From IMG/VR virus record IMGVR_UViG_3300014720_000001, positions 1 through 64,000 of that record: DNA of 64,000 bases; one strand, 5' to 3'. The position numbers and the translations under genes are program-made. Each line of letters starts with the position of its first letter. Position 1 is the first letter of the stretch. Below, piece after piece: positions 28,792-38,269 of the stretch. The DNA comes from a virus. Under the pieces are notes generated by a model that saw only the letters and a program-made list of their open reading frames with translations, searched no databases and was not told the origin of the DNA.

Positions 28792-30756
28792 TTATGTTGC
28801 GCTATAGACGATACCTGTGACGCGCAGTACGCCGATTTCTCCGTATACGTTGTCTTCTACGCGGCCAAGCGTGACGAGTACCGTGTCGCCCTCAGTCACA
28901 GCGAAGGCGGCACTATCGCGCTGAATAGCACGATCAATGTATAAGTTTGCGCTAGAGTTAAACGTGAGGGCTGTGTCGGTCGTGGGTAGGGATTGCCCGT
29001 CGCCTTCCGGCGTAGGCGGCCGCGCAATAATACGCCGCGTCATGTAAAGTGACGGCATAACCTTGCGCTGCGATTGTGTGCCGTCGCGGCCGAACAACTG
29101 CACGCGAATTTTCATCATCAGGTTGTCGCCGAGATTGCTGCCCGGTACGTTAAACCGCAACCGCAACAACGCTGCTTGACTACCCGGGAAACCCAGATAC
29201 GGGATGTCCATATACAAGCGCTCAACGGTATCGCTCAGCCGAATGATCTGCGGCGAAATTTCGCGTTCAACAAGTTGATCTGTGTAGTCAATTTTAAGTA
29301 AGCCCTGATGCAGTGTAATCGGGGCAGTGGTCGTTAAATTGAATTGCTGCTTTTCGCTAGTTGTGAGCACGCGCGGTGTGCCGCGCGACCCGCGAATAGA
29401 AATTTGGCTTGACGTTGTAAACGCGCCCTCAGCCACCCAGCCCCGCAGTAATTGATGCCGGTTTACAACACCTTTTACGGCCTGCCCGCCGAGCGCGTCT
29501 GTCGAGGAAATCTGTAGATCAAGATTTAACTGCAGATCGCCCGTAGACGCCGAGGCATCAGCACAATTTGTAATCGAGATCGGACTAGTAACTGTTGTGC
29601 TTGTTGGCGCGGTAGGTGTTGTTGCATTGTTCGCGTCGTCAACATTTTTGACGAGACTTGTTACCGCGTTTCTGTCGTTGCCGGCTAACATCCGGACATA
29701 AATCACCGAAAGGCGCATGTCTTCAAGGCGACAAGGACCAGTTGGACCAGAAACACCTGTTGCGCCTGTCGGACCGGTCGGACCGGTCGGCGCGGGTGGA
29801 TTTGTGATCTGCCAGTCGCGCGGCCACGGTACGTCGCCGTAGCAGTTGCTCATCCACCAGATGCCGTTCATGTCTACGATCGCGGCGCCGTCTGGCCCGA
29901 GCGCGATTTCACTACCACCGCGACGACCTCGTCCCTTGTCCCACACGAGCGCGACCGATTGTAACGGAACTGGCGGCCACGCCTGCGACAACGAAGCGTG
30001 TTGCGCTAAGTTGTAACCGAACAGCGCGCCGGACGGAGCTTTTCCGGCAAACGACGGGTGGTTAGCCGGCAACCAGCCCGGCAAATTTGCGTTGGGGTTG
30101 TTGATGCGGTGTCGTGTGTGGTCGCCGGGATTTGTGAATAACGCGTGCACACCAGCCGGCTCTGTGACAAGCTCAAAACGATAATGCGTGTGCTCGTCAA
30201 TAAAGTCGCGCACACTCGGCATGACCAGCACGCGCGGTACAGTCGTGCAACTATCTTTTGGGCCCTGCACCAGACACACACTTACTGTGACAGGCGGTTT
30301 TTGCTTTACAAGTTTGCCGGCATCAGCTGCGGACAAATAATAACGGCCGGGCGTAATTGGGCCGGCGATCGCGTTTTGCAGTTCCGGCATATCTACAATG
30401 CCGCGCAACACAATGTCGCCGGTTGTTTCCGCGCGTTTTGACAGGCAGATGCCGACGCAGTAAGAGGACGGCTGCATGACCAGCGTCTGCGTTGCCGGCT
30501 CCGGTTCGACAGCCGCCAAAGCGCGTTCGTATCTTTTTTCAACCCAGTTCCAGTAGACGGGTTGACCGGGTAGAACATCCGGCGAAATGCTGACGTTGCT
30601 GTCAACAAGCACGCGACCCAACGCAGCAGCGTCGAGGCGGTCTTTGAGATAATCGGTGCGGTCCTCTAGCGTGCGGTCTGGGCGTGAAACGACACCAGCC
30701 TGTACAGGCTCGCCGGGATTAACATGCTTAATGTTGTGTAGCCAGTTACCGGACAT
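28792..30756 (-). CDS. Tail fibre protein with short collagen segment
   Basis: 654 residues. The N-terminus MSGNWLHNIKHVNPGEPVQA contains SRPDRTLEDRTDYLKDRLDA, the 'L-x-x-R-T-x-Y-L-K-x-x-L-D' motif typical of phage tail-fibre N-termini. The middle has a G-X-Y run [19 protein letters not shown] of six triplets, ending near CRLEDMRLSVIYVR. The C-terminal ~250 residues are beta-rich. A fibre or baseplate-fibre junction protein is likely. It lies upstream of the R-Y-P genes in the transcript. Confidence 0.8.
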   Translation of the reverse strand: MSGNWLHNIKHVNPGEPVQAGVVSRPDRTLEDRTDYLKDRLDAAALGRVLVDSNVSISPDVLPGQPVYWNWVEKRYERALAAVEPEPATQTLVMQPSSYCVGICLSKRAETTGDIVLRGIVDMPELQNAIAGPITPGRYYLSAADAGKLVKQKPPVTVSVCLVQGPKDSCTTVPRVLVMPSVRDFIDEHTHYRFELVTEPAGVHALFTNPGDHTRHRINNPNANLPGWLPANHPSFAGKAPSGALFGYNLAQHASLSQAWPPVPLQSVALVWDKGRGRRGGSEIALGPDGAAIVDMNGIWWMSNCYGDVPWPRDWQITNPPAPTGPTGPTGATGVSGPTGPCRLEDMRLSVIYVRMLAGNDRNAVTSLVKNVDDANNATTPTAPTSTTVTSPISITNCADASASTGDLQLNLDLQISSTDALGGQAVKGVVNRHQLLRGWVAEGAFTTSSQISIRGSRGTPRVLTTSEKQQFNLTTTAPITLHQGLLKIDYTDQLVEREISPQIIRLSDTVERLYMDIPYLGFPGSQAALLRLRFNVPGSNLGDNLMMKIRVQLFGRDGTQSQRKVMPSLYMTRRIIARPPTPEGDGQSLPTTDTALTFNSSANLYIDRAIQRDSAAFAVTEGDTVLVTLGRVEDNVYGEIGVLRVTGIVYSAT

Positions 30757-30780
30757 CCTTGTCCTCCGGCGGTTAGTTGA

Positions 30781-31413
30781 TTACAGGAACGCGACATCCC
30801 ACGTGATACCAATCTGGGACGACGCTTCCTTTGTTACTTGATTCGCGCCAGAGAAAACTGTGCGCGCAAATATGACGTCTTTTGACCGGTCGCTCAGTAC
30901 GGGTGCGGCTACAAGCGCTGCAGCGTACACGCGGCTATTGCTTGCACTACTGAACTGTTTACTCGTGCCCGAATAAACAACTCGCGCTTCGGACGTCTGC
31001 GCAAAAAACGTCAATTGGTTTCCGGATTGATTTACGGGCAGGTTTGCTTCGTACCCGGACGACACGCTCAACGCCGGCTCGATGCTCAGCGGCACCCGAA
31101 GAAAATTACGGGTTTGCGAGTCAACAAGCGAGTTGTAGTACGTAATGTCGACGTTACGACCGAAGCTAGGCGTTGAAATTACCTGTTCTGGCGCAGCGTT
31201 CTCGTACTCGATATACATTGCCGAGATGTGATAGTCGAGGCGGTCGGGCTGCCGGCGGTAACCAAGTTGTTTTGCCGCGATGAATCCCCAGCCATATTGA
31301 ATCTGATTCGCTTGCGAAAAGAGCGGTGTTTTCAAACCAGTCTTTTCGTCAATGCGCCACACCGCCACGTGACCGCGTACGCCAAAAGCGGGGATAATGT
31401 TATCAGCAGTCAT
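30781..31413 (-). CDS. Beta-rich virion protein, probably fibre or baseplate
   Basis: 210 residues starting MTADNIIPAFGVRGHVAVWR. Strand-rich sequence with IQYGWGFIAAKQLGYRRQPD, SAMYIEYENA and a VVYSGTSKQFSSASNSRVYA block. Such proteins appear next to baseplate wedge genes in large phages. No named family is recognised. The ATG at 31413 follows the stop of the gene at 31423 by nine bases. Confidence 0.7.
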   Translation of the reverse strand: MTADNIIPAFGVRGHVAVWRIDEKTGLKTPLFSQANQIQYGWGFIAAKQLGYRRQPDRLDYHISAMYIEYENAAPEQVISTPSFGRNVDITYYNSLVDSQTRNFLRVPLSIEPALSVSSGYEANLPVNQSGNQLTFFAQTSEARVVYSGTSKQFSSASNSRVYAAALVAAPVLSDRSKDVIFARTVFSGANQVTKEASSQIGITWDVAFL

Positions 31414-31422
31414 GTGTTGTCC

Positions 31423-33147
31423 TTATTGACATGTGCCCGACACGAGCCGGGCTGTGGCGCCCAAATCGCTGACTAGTGATACCGGAATCTCGTCTGTTTG
31501 CGGCGCCATTCCCTTAAACCGTGTGACAGCTTCAAAAATGTCGGTTTCTGGGGTTATCTTATCTTTATCCGCCGTCAGCTCGAAAACCACGATCATTGCC
31601 GTTTGTGGCGGCAATAACTGACGTAGATGCCTAATATTGTACAATCCCAGCTGATCGAACCCTAGCGCGCCGACCGAGATTCTGACGACAAATACGTTGT
31701 TGCGCAATACGTTTTCAACGAGGAAACGCAGCGGGTTAATTGTCTTGGGTAGCTGGCTGGTTGTCGGTTCCGTTGCGGCATTAACACGCTTGTCGAGTAA
31801 ATGCGCCAGTGTGCCTATTTTTAGTTTTGCCGCGCAGTCGGGTTGTGTTTTGCGGAACTCGGCGGCCGCGACGCCGCGGGCGTGGACCTCATCAAAAAAG
31901 TATTCGACGTCCGCCGGGTAACCTCCCAGCCGAAACTTTACATATGTATACCCGCTCTCATGCTGCGCATTAACTTCGAGCGGCACGTTCCTGTTTTCAA
32001 ACACAAGATCGCCGTAAAAACACGACGACAGGAAACCGCTGTCAAGCGCCAGCGCGGCGAGAGTTTTACGCACCGGCTGACATTGCTCGTCGTTCGGGTC
32101 AACAAGCAATTCTTCTTCCGTTTCGGTCGTAAGCGTTTCCCACGCGTTGCTAGTCAAAATGTTGTTCGGCGGCGGGCAGCATAGCACCGCATTTTCATCT
32201 GGCCGGGCGTAAGTGTTGCCAACAAAAAATTCATGCACATCGACGCCGTGTACCAGCGGCGTGCCGGCCGTAATTGTTTGCTCGACTTCGACACGCGGGA
32301 CAGCGTTTTCTGGAAAACGGTATACAGCTTTATCGGTAACGATCAGCAGACCGCGATAGTCGTTATCAACACGCTCGACAGTCTCGACAGGGCCGACGCT
32401 GATTGGCAAACCACAGATCGCCGAAATGGCGGAGTCGATTATTGCTGCTGTAGCGCCGCCTTCGACTAGCCCAGAAATAACTGCATTTGTTAAATCTTTG
32501 TAGCCCTGACTTGTGCGCAGCTTGATACCGACCGCGTATGCAAACTGGTTGAACACGTTGTCGTAATCAAATTGACCACAAAAACTCCAGAGCGTAAGTT
32601 CTTCGTCGTCGCCGCTGTCTGTCGCAGGTCGTTTTGTAAATACGGGGTTGTCAAACGGATCTTTGACAAAAACAATTGCGCCGCGTTCTAAGTCGATCAG
32701 AAAGTCGACGTTTTTGACGAGTACGCCGGTCGGAAACGTGATGCGATTAAAAAGTTGCGTCACGTCAACGAGCGCGGACGGTAGCGGGAAAGAAAAAAAC
32801 GGCGCGTCGGTGGCGGCGTCAAAACGTAAATTGTTGTTGTTAAACACTTCGTTGCCGCGGTCAAGTCGCGCAATGGTCGTACGCGCTGAGTTACGTTCTG
32901 ATTTTTTGAGCACGAGCGGCGACAGTTTTTCTGTGTGAAACAGCGGAACGTCAAACCGACTTAACGCCTCAATTGTTTCGAGCAGGTTGTGGTACGTCTG
33001 GTTTGCAACGTGTGCTGTAGCGTCGACATACGAGTGAACCTGATCGACGCCGGTGTAAGTGCGCGCCCAAAAGCTGCCGAGCGCCGCAATCAAATTACGG
33101 CTGCGATCAAAGTCTGACCCCGGATATACAAACTCTGGTTTTTTCAT
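31423..33147 (-). CDS. Baseplate or wedge-type virion protein
   Basis: 574 residues, starting MKKPEFVYPGSDFDRSRNLI. The first ~90 residues are helical with LGSFWARTYTGVDQVHSYVD, and the rest is beta-rich (RGLLIVTDKAVYRFPENAVP). In large myoviruses a long protein of this kind usually follows the gpJ-like protein and belongs to the wedge or connects to fibres. No specific family is recognised. The start is two bases after the stop of the gpJ-like gene. Confidence 0.72.
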   Translation of the reverse strand: MKKPEFVYPGSDFDRSRNLIAALGSFWARTYTGVDQVHSYVDATAHVANQTYHNLLETIEALSRFDVPLFHTEKLSPLVLKKSERNSARTTIARLDRGNEVFNNNNLRFDAATDAPFFSFPLPSALVDVTQLFNRITFPTGVLVKNVDFLIDLERGAIVFVKDPFDNPVFTKRPATDSGDDEELTLWSFCGQFDYDNVFNQFAYAVGIKLRTSQGYKDLTNAVISGLVEGGATAAIIDSAISAICGLPISVGPVETVERVDNDYRGLLIVTDKAVYRFPENAVPRVEVEQTITAGTPLVHGVDVHEFFVGNTYARPDENAVLCCPPPNNILTSNAWETLTTETEEELLVDPNDEQCQPVRKTLAALALDSGFLSSCFYGDLVFENRNVPLEVNAQHESGYTYVKFRLGGYPADVEYFFDEVHARGVAAAEFRKTQPDCAAKLKIGTLAHLLDKRVNAATEPTTSQLPKTINPLRFLVENVLRNNVFVVRISVGALGFDQLGLYNIRHLRQLLPPQTAMIVVFELTADKDKITPETDIFEAVTRFKGMAPQTDEIPVSLVSDLGATARLVSGTCQ

Positions 33148-33149
33148 AG

Positions 33150-34865
33150 TCAGCTAGTCCACCCGCCGGCAACAACAGAAATTGACACATCTTGCGGGCT
33201 TGTCAGAAACGCAGTAGTGCGCGCTGTGACAAGTCGTGAGGGATCGTGCGGCACCTGCAGAATTGTGTTGTCGCGCACGTACGCTGTGGTGCCGTCTGGG
33301 CGGCGGATGCGTCCAAACATATCAATACTACCGAGCGCCTGCTGGCCGGTTAGATATTGATGCGCTGCAGTGCTGATAAGTGACGCGTGCAGCTGGCCAG
33401 TAAAACCTACTCCGGCCACGGCTTTGCTCACGGCTTTTTTAATAGCGTCCAAATCCGGCGACGGTTCCGCGGCCTGTTTGCGGATTTCAAATGAAATCTT
33501 TGTGAAACACGGCACTGGCGCTTTTACAAGTACGTCTGCGCCGCGCGCCCGAGTATCGCGCGCTGCCATGTAGTCTTGCAGCTCTGCTATCAACGGTAGC
33601 CCACTTGTCGTGACCAAATACAGCCGGCGCGTTTGATTTGCCGTCAGCGTTGAGTTGGGCTGGAGGTCTGGGTTTACAAACCGAATCGTAGCCGTCTGAT
33701 AACGGGTATATGCGCTTTCGGGCAGATACAGCAGATCTGGAATGAAATCAAAGTCTGAGAAGTCTACGTTCCGGTCGTCGCTGAGTACCGAATAGTTAAC
33801 CGGTGTTTCCGACAACGGATCAATGATTTGCGCAATTTCATAAAAGCCGGGAGCAAGGTCGCGTGCAATTGAAATCTGCCAGATCGTGCCCGTTGGGGCG
33901 CCGCCAACAAGCGCGTTGTCGTCGCACGGGCCGGATGTGTTCTGCGCGGGCGAATAGGGCCCGACGTACGTTGCTTCTAAAAGATGTTCGCGTTCTTGCG
34001 AGTAGGCGTTCGTGTGCGCATAGATATCAACTTTACCTCCGCCAGAAATCGGAAACAGGGAGTGTTGATCGCGCTGTTGTTCCGTGTCCCCGCAGCCGAG
34101 CACAGAAAAATGCAGAGTGTTGGCGAACACGGCTTGCGATTTAAGGGCAGCAATATAACTTTGCCGGCTGCCGATTGTTTTCGCTGCGAGGCCCGTCGAT
34201 AAACGGGTCAAATACTCGGCGTTTGTTGCGGCGTCACGCCCCTCGATAAAGTCGGTGCTTGCGTACAGATCTACGACGTTACTGATTGAACCCAGAGTCG
34301 TCAGCTTTGTGCGTCGCCTAATATTTCCGGCCGCGCCAACGTCGCTCGCGATGACGACGATGGTCGCCGCGTACGTGCCGTCGCCAACGGCAACCATTTT
34401 TCGTTGGTACGGCTCTGTGACAACCGCCGTAGGCGCTGTCGGCAGAATCGTAAAATTTTGAGTGGGCGAAAAGCTGATGCTGCCGTCTTCAAGCCCAAAG
34501 ATCGCGTCTGTTGTAATTTCAGTTTGAATGTCGGAGTTTAAAACAAGCGTGACGTAACCAACCGCGGGCGAGCCGTTGTCTCGCGCGACGTTAAAGTTAG
34601 ACAGCACTTGATCAACAACGTCGACGTCAGCCAGCTCGGGGTTTTCTGTGATCTTTAACAGGCTTTGACTCTGTTTGACGCGCTCGATGTTTTCTTGGAT
34701 TGCGGCGTTGAGCAAACCGTCGAAATACAGAACGAGGTCATGAAACACGCCGCGGGTCAGTTCAACTTCTGGGTGGCGCTCCGCCATCAGCTGCGACAAC
34801 GTCGCTACCATGGCTTGTACTTTTTCTGGGTTAAGTTGCGTGAGGCTTGAGATTTCGATGGGCAT
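33150..34865 (-). CDS. Baseplate J-like protein (gp6/gpJ type)
   Basis: 571 residues. The N-terminal region MPIEISSLTQLNPEKVQAMV, helical block VELTRGVFHDLVLYFDGLLN and later ASDVGAAGNIRRRTKLTTL, FIEGRDAATNAEYLTRLSTG and AAKTIGSRQSYIAALKS fit the baseplate assembly protein J family of contractile tails, which forms the wedge ring. I chose ATG 34865 (AGGTG upstream) rather than a start at 34898, which would add the Cys-rich RRCC stretch. It is next to the gp25-like gene, the usual order. Confidence 0.88.
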   Translation of the reverse strand: MPIEISSLTQLNPEKVQAMVATLSQLMAERHPEVELTRGVFHDLVLYFDGLLNAAIQENIERVKQSQSLLKITENPELADVDVVDQVLSNFNVARDNGSPAVGYVTLVLNSDIQTEITTDAIFGLEDGSISFSPTQNFTILPTAPTAVVTEPYQRKMVAVGDGTYAATIVVIASDVGAAGNIRRRTKLTTLGSISNVVDLYASTDFIEGRDAATNAEYLTRLSTGLAAKTIGSRQSYIAALKSQAVFANTLHFSVLGCGDTEQQRDQHSLFPISGGGKVDIYAHTNAYSQEREHLLEATYVGPYSPAQNTSGPCDDNALVGGAPTGTIWQISIARDLAPGFYEIAQIIDPLSETPVNYSVLSDDRNVDFSDFDFIPDLLYLPESAYTRYQTATIRFVNPDLQPNSTLTANQTRRLYLVTTSGLPLIAELQDYMAARDTRARGADVLVKAPVPCFTKISFEIRKQAAEPSPDLDAIKKAVSKAVAGVGFTGQLHASLISTAAHQYLTGQQALGSIDMFGRIRRPDGTTAYVRDNTILQVPHDPSRLVTARTTAFLTSPQDVSISVVAGGWTS

Positions 34866-34872
34866 GCAGCAC

Positions 34873-35340
34873 CTACGGTAAAGTAGCGACCGGTACAAGG
34901 ATCTCGCGCGAGTCGCCAGCCCGACTCGTAATGGCGATGCCGAGGTTCATGAACCCCGGCAACAATCCGACCGACAGCAGCTCGGCGTCATCAAGGCGCT
35001 CGTCGTCGGGCATTCCTTCATATTCTTCGTTTCGCAGTGTGACGCGAATACGCATGTTTGCGGCGTGAAACGTTTGCGTAACATTGAGCTGTGTTTTGAG
35101 CGTTCCTTGCCGCACAAACTTCATAAAATCACAACCGCGCTCGGGTAGTCCGGGCATAGACCCGCGCTCTGTTAAAAACTCTAACAGCCAGCGTTGCGCA
35201 AGCTTTTGCGGCCCGGCGCATATTTTGCCGGCGTTGTCGTTCGAATAAAGAACGAGATCGAGCCGGCCTGTACGCGACGAGCTGTCACGCTGCAGCGCAA
35301 GGAAGTCGTACTTTCTGTTTGCGTAGTCGGCGAGCGTCAT
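34873..35340 (-). CDS. gp25-like baseplate wedge protein
   Basis: 155 residues starting MTLADYANRKYDFLALQRDS. The block LAQRWLLEFLTERGSMPGLP then ERGCDFMKFVRQGTLKTQLN with a final strand region NMRIRVTLRNEEYEG is a typical GPW/gp25 pattern, although more divergent than usual. The family caps the wedge and helps trigger sheath contraction. ATG at 35340 is preferred over a GTG at 35346 because the upstream gene's stop overlaps there. Its neighbour 33150-34865 is the usual partner. Confidence 0.75.
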   Translation of the reverse strand: MTLADYANRKYDFLALQRDSSSRTGRLDLVLYSNDNAGKICAGPQKLAQRWLLEFLTERGSMPGLPERGCDFMKFVRQGTLKTQLNVTQTFHAANMRIRVTLRNEEYEGMPDDERLDDAELLSVGLLPGFMNLGIAITSRAGDSREILVPVATLP

Positions 35341-35342
35341 GA

Positions 35343-35813
35343 TCACGACTTTCCTGCGTCAATGTGCGATTGCACGCCGTCTTTCAAAAAAGAAAACACA
35401 CTTTTCTTTGCCTGCCCGTGTCCGTCGAGCCGCCCGTGCATGAAGCATGCGCAACGAATCAAACTCGCGTGACGCAGCCGCCAGCCGCGCTCTTCTGTCG
35501 CCATAAAATCTGCTTGCCATTTCATAGCTACAAGATCGCCAGTTGTGCCGCCTTTGCGTCCGGGGCCAGCCAGCACACTCATCGAGTAAATCTGATTGAT
35601 GTTGTCCCGGTTCCAGCTCGGTTCGTGAAGGTTGGGTACGTCTAGTACTTCTTTGTCTTTCATCTCGTCGGGGGTGTGCCAGTCACGCGCGCCGTTCTGC
35701 TGGCGAAACGTTTCTGACATTTTTTGGGCGCGCTGCTCTAACTGGTTAACGCGCGCTTCAAATTTACCGTCCACCTGCCCGCGTGTTGTTCCAAGTCCTT
35801 CTGGTTTACCCAT
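35343..35813 (-). CDS. Unknown baseplate-region protein with a Cys/His end
   Basis: 156 residues, starting MGKPEGLGTTRGQVDGKFEA with a helical coiled-coil-like segment (ARVNQLEQRAQKMSETFRQQ), then DWHTPDEMKDKEVLDVPNLH and a final portion with IRCACFMHGRLDGHGQAKKS. The genomic place between the sigma factor and gp25 suggests a minor baseplate or assembly factor. I could not confirm a PAAR motif. Confidence 0.65.
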   Translation of the reverse strand: MGKPEGLGTTRGQVDGKFEARVNQLEQRAQKMSETFRQQNGARDWHTPDEMKDKEVLDVPNLHEPSWNRDNINQIYSMSVLAGPGRKGGTTGDLVAMKWQADFMATEERGWRLRHASLIRCACFMHGRLDGHGQAKKSVFSFLKDGVQSHIDAGKS

Positions 35814-35825
35814 GGTTGTATTTCC

Positions 35826-36638
35826 TTAAAAAGAACCCTGTGTGTACTGCTTGTCCAACATCGCTTGGATTTTTGCTGCGCGCTGGCTGACGGCACCGGG
35901 AGTAATGTTTAAGCGGCGCGCAATATCTTGCGTACTTGCTTTGCGCCGGCCGTTTCGTCCCAGCGTCATGTCGGCAATTAATTTGTCGACCGGGCCGAGA
36001 TCGTCATATACAAACTTAAACCACGCGTCAGCGGCCTGATTGCTGTTTGGAATTGTGCTGGCCACGTCGCCGCCGTAGCTTTCTTCGTCCATAACTTCTC
36101 GTGTCGTCATACCCTCAGATACTGGCTGATTGAACGCCCGAATTTTTTGAATACGACGGGTCGAGAGTCCGGTGGCGTCGGCGATTTCATCGTCACTTGG
36201 ATCGCGCCCAAGCTGATCGCGCAGCTCGTTCTCGCTTTCACTTAGGCGCGTGTAATCAAGCCCCACCTGTTCGGGTATTGATATGATATTCTGATTCTGC
36301 GCAGACAGGCGGCGGAGGCTCTGCAGTTGCGACAGTAAATGTGTGCGGACGTTGCCGCGGGCGGGGTCATAAGTATCGAGCGCTTTGAGCGCCATAAGCT
36401 TTGCGCGTGACCGGATTGTTGGACTTGCGGACTGTCCGGCGTAGCTCATAACGGCGGTATCAATTACAGGCTGCAGCGTCTGGAGCAGGGCGGTGCTCGT
36501 CTCCGGCGTTTTGTTCGCGGTCCACTGCGGATACAGATTGTCGAAGTCAGGGCTGACGCCAGCTGGCTTTTTCCCAGAAAACGGCGGCGGAGTATCCCCC
36601 AAGATCGAGGGCATGCCGGTTTGTGTTGTGTTTTTCAT
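35826..36638 (-). CDS. Sigma-70-like transcription factor
   Basis: 270 residues from the ATG at 36638. After a disordered, Pro-rich N-terminus (SPDFDNLYPQWTANKTPETS) there is a region 2-like helix set with SRAKLMALKALDTYDPARGN and VRTHLLSQLQSLRR. A region 3-like block follows with ELRDQLGRDPSDDEIADATG. A C-terminal helix-turn-helix of region 4 type (ASTQDIARRLNITPGAVSQR) ends the protein. Such proteins in large phages redirect host RNA polymerase to late promoters. It lies inside the baseplate operon, so a late or middle role is inferred. A possible target element is the GTATACT motif. It may also work as a structural chaperone; the motif evidence favours a sigma factor. Confidence 0.8.
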   Translation of the reverse strand: MKNTTQTGMPSILGDTPPPFSGKKPAGVSPDFDNLYPQWTANKTPETSTALLQTLQPVIDTAVMSYAGQSASPTIRSRAKLMALKALDTYDPARGNVRTHLLSQLQSLRRLSAQNQNIISIPEQVGLDYTRLSESENELRDQLGRDPSDDEIADATGLSTRRIQKIRAFNQPVSEGMTTREVMDEESYGGDVASTIPNSNQAADAWFKFVYDDLGPVDKLIADMTLGRNGRRKASTQDIARRLNITPGAVSQRAAKIQAMLDKQYTQGSF

Positions 36639-36643
36639 ATCAA

Positions 36644-38269
36644 TCACTTCAGCGTATATCCGTCCCATTTGACGCCGGAATACAGCGGAGCCGTTGGATT
36701 TGTCAGGTTAGTAATTTTGTCTTCACGTTCGGTCCGTATGTACGACAAGTCAAACGACGTCCCGGCCAACGCGCGTTCGGCGTTGATCGCGTACGAGACC
36801 TTAGTTACGGCGGCTATTAAATCGCCTGTTTCGTCGAGTTCTGTATCGGGTAGTTTGATTTTAACAATACTGCCCGGCGCGATATCAAAACGCAGTTTAC
36901 CCGACAGCTCGCCGTATCGTTGACTTAAATATTCGGTTTGATAGAAGTGTTGCGCAAAACGCGTGCATACTTTGTTGGACATCGCGTTTGCAATTTCCGC
37001 CGGTTTTTTCCAGCCCGGCGGCAGGTTTGATTCGCCGGTCTGCGGCGCTAGACAATCGCCCGGGCGTTTACCCGCTTCGCCGGTGGTTGCGCCACTCATA
37101 ATCGGCCACGGCGACGTGTTCGCCAGCCACGTCGGCAAGTCTTTAAATAGCTTCAATCCCTGCGTCGTTGCCGCGCCGATACCTGCGCCCGGCGGAAACT
37201 GACCGCCCGGCTCCGAAAATCGGTCGCTGCTCTGGACGTCGCCGCCGAGGCCCAGCATAGGATCCTGCTGTCCCGGCCAAAAAACCGTGACGTTTTGGAT
37301 GAGCTGGTGCATAGTCGAGTTAAAGTTTGCGTAGCTGTAATCGTCGGCGTGAATTGTCAGCTTGTCACTACCGCTGAACTTTAACCCGCCAAAAAACGGA
37401 ACGACATACGCCTTATCGATGCACGGTGAAATAGCAAAGAAAAACTGCGGCGAGTAGTCGCCGGTAAGCGTGCTCCAAAACGTCGTATACGCAAACGATT
37501 CCAACGCGTCTTTTGTGAGCGCCGTGCGAATCGACTGCTCGATATTAAGGTCAAGATCGCTGACGTTTAACTTAAGCGGAACCGTGCCGCCTACGATATT
37601 TGGCGCCTCGTCTGGCATACGATCAAGCGCCTTCAGCGCCGCGTCGTTTGGGTCGCCAGCGGAGGTTTTGTAGCTCGCCATCTTTTTAAAGATCGGCTTA
37701 ATCACCTTGCCCCATAGATTGCCGTTAATATTGCCCTGATTAATGATCTGCTCGTTAGCGTCGATGATCGGAACCGACGACCACGTGTCGCCGTCTGTTT
37801 GCAGCGCTTCAAACGCGGCATTAGACGCCATGAGAAACGGCGCGTTTGGAAACCACTTACCGTTCAGCGCGGACGAGTTGTTCAGGTCGTCAAGCCAGTG
37901 CACGGCGTTGATGACGTAGTTGGCGCTGTTGTGCGAGCGTTGGTAACCGATGCTGACCAGAAACCCTTCAAATATCTTTATCTGACCGCTTTCCATTTTT
38001 TCGGTCTTGCCGGCTTTTGATGTCAGCGTTAACCACACCTCGACCTTATCGCGCGGCTTTAGCGTTTCTTTGGCGGTATGAATTTTCGCTTTCGTTTTGC
38101 GACCAGACCGCGCATCATGTCCTACCGCGACAGTAAGACTAGCCGTCGGAATAGTGTTGAGCGGAAACGACGCCGATATCGCAACGATATCGTTGTCAAA
38201 ATTAATCCCACCAATCGTGGCGCTAATTTTGTACTGCGTGTATACGTATGCTGGATTTAGCTCGGTCAT
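36644..38269 (-). CDS. Baseplate hub protein (gpD/gp27-like)
   Basis: 541 residues starting MTELNPAYVYTQYKISATIG. Hub-like features are FPLNTIPTASLTVAVGHDAR, then GFLVSIGYQRSHNSANYVIN, AVHWLDDLNNSSALNG and a DFDLSYIRTER end. This is the pattern of late-control D/gp27 hub proteins, in which beta barrels surround the central tube. It follows 38266-39153 with an ATGA overlap. It probably contacts the central spike encoded at 45732-48617. Confidence 0.78.
   Translation of the reverse strand: MTELNPAYVYTQYKISATIGGINFDNDIVAISASFPLNTIPTASLTVAVGHDARSGRKTKAKIHTAKETLKPRDKVEVWLTLTSKAGKTEKMESGQIKIFEGFLVSIGYQRSHNSANYVINAVHWLDDLNNSSALNGKWFPNAPFLMASNAAFEALQTDGDTWSSVPIIDANEQIINQGNINGNLWGKVIKPIFKKMASYKTSAGDPNDAALKALDRMPDEAPNIVGGTVPLKLNVSDLDLNIEQSIRTALTKDALESFAYTTFWSTLTGDYSPQFFFAISPCIDKAYVVPFFGGLKFSGSDKLTIHADDYSYANFNSTMHQLIQNVTVFWPGQQDPMLGLGGDVQSSDRFSEPGGQFPPGAGIGAATTQGLKLFKDLPTWLANTSPWPIMSGATTGEAGKRPGDCLAPQTGESNLPPGWKKPAEIANAMSNKVCTRFAQHFYQTEYLSQRYGELSGKLRFDIAPGSIVKIKLPDTELDETGDLIAAVTKVSYAINAERALAGTSFDLSYIRTEREDKITNLTNPTAPLYSGVKWDGYTLK

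Noticed and set aside
35343-35813. PAAR-type spike tip
   Set aside because: There are Cys and His near the end but no PAAR motif or repeated pattern that I can see.
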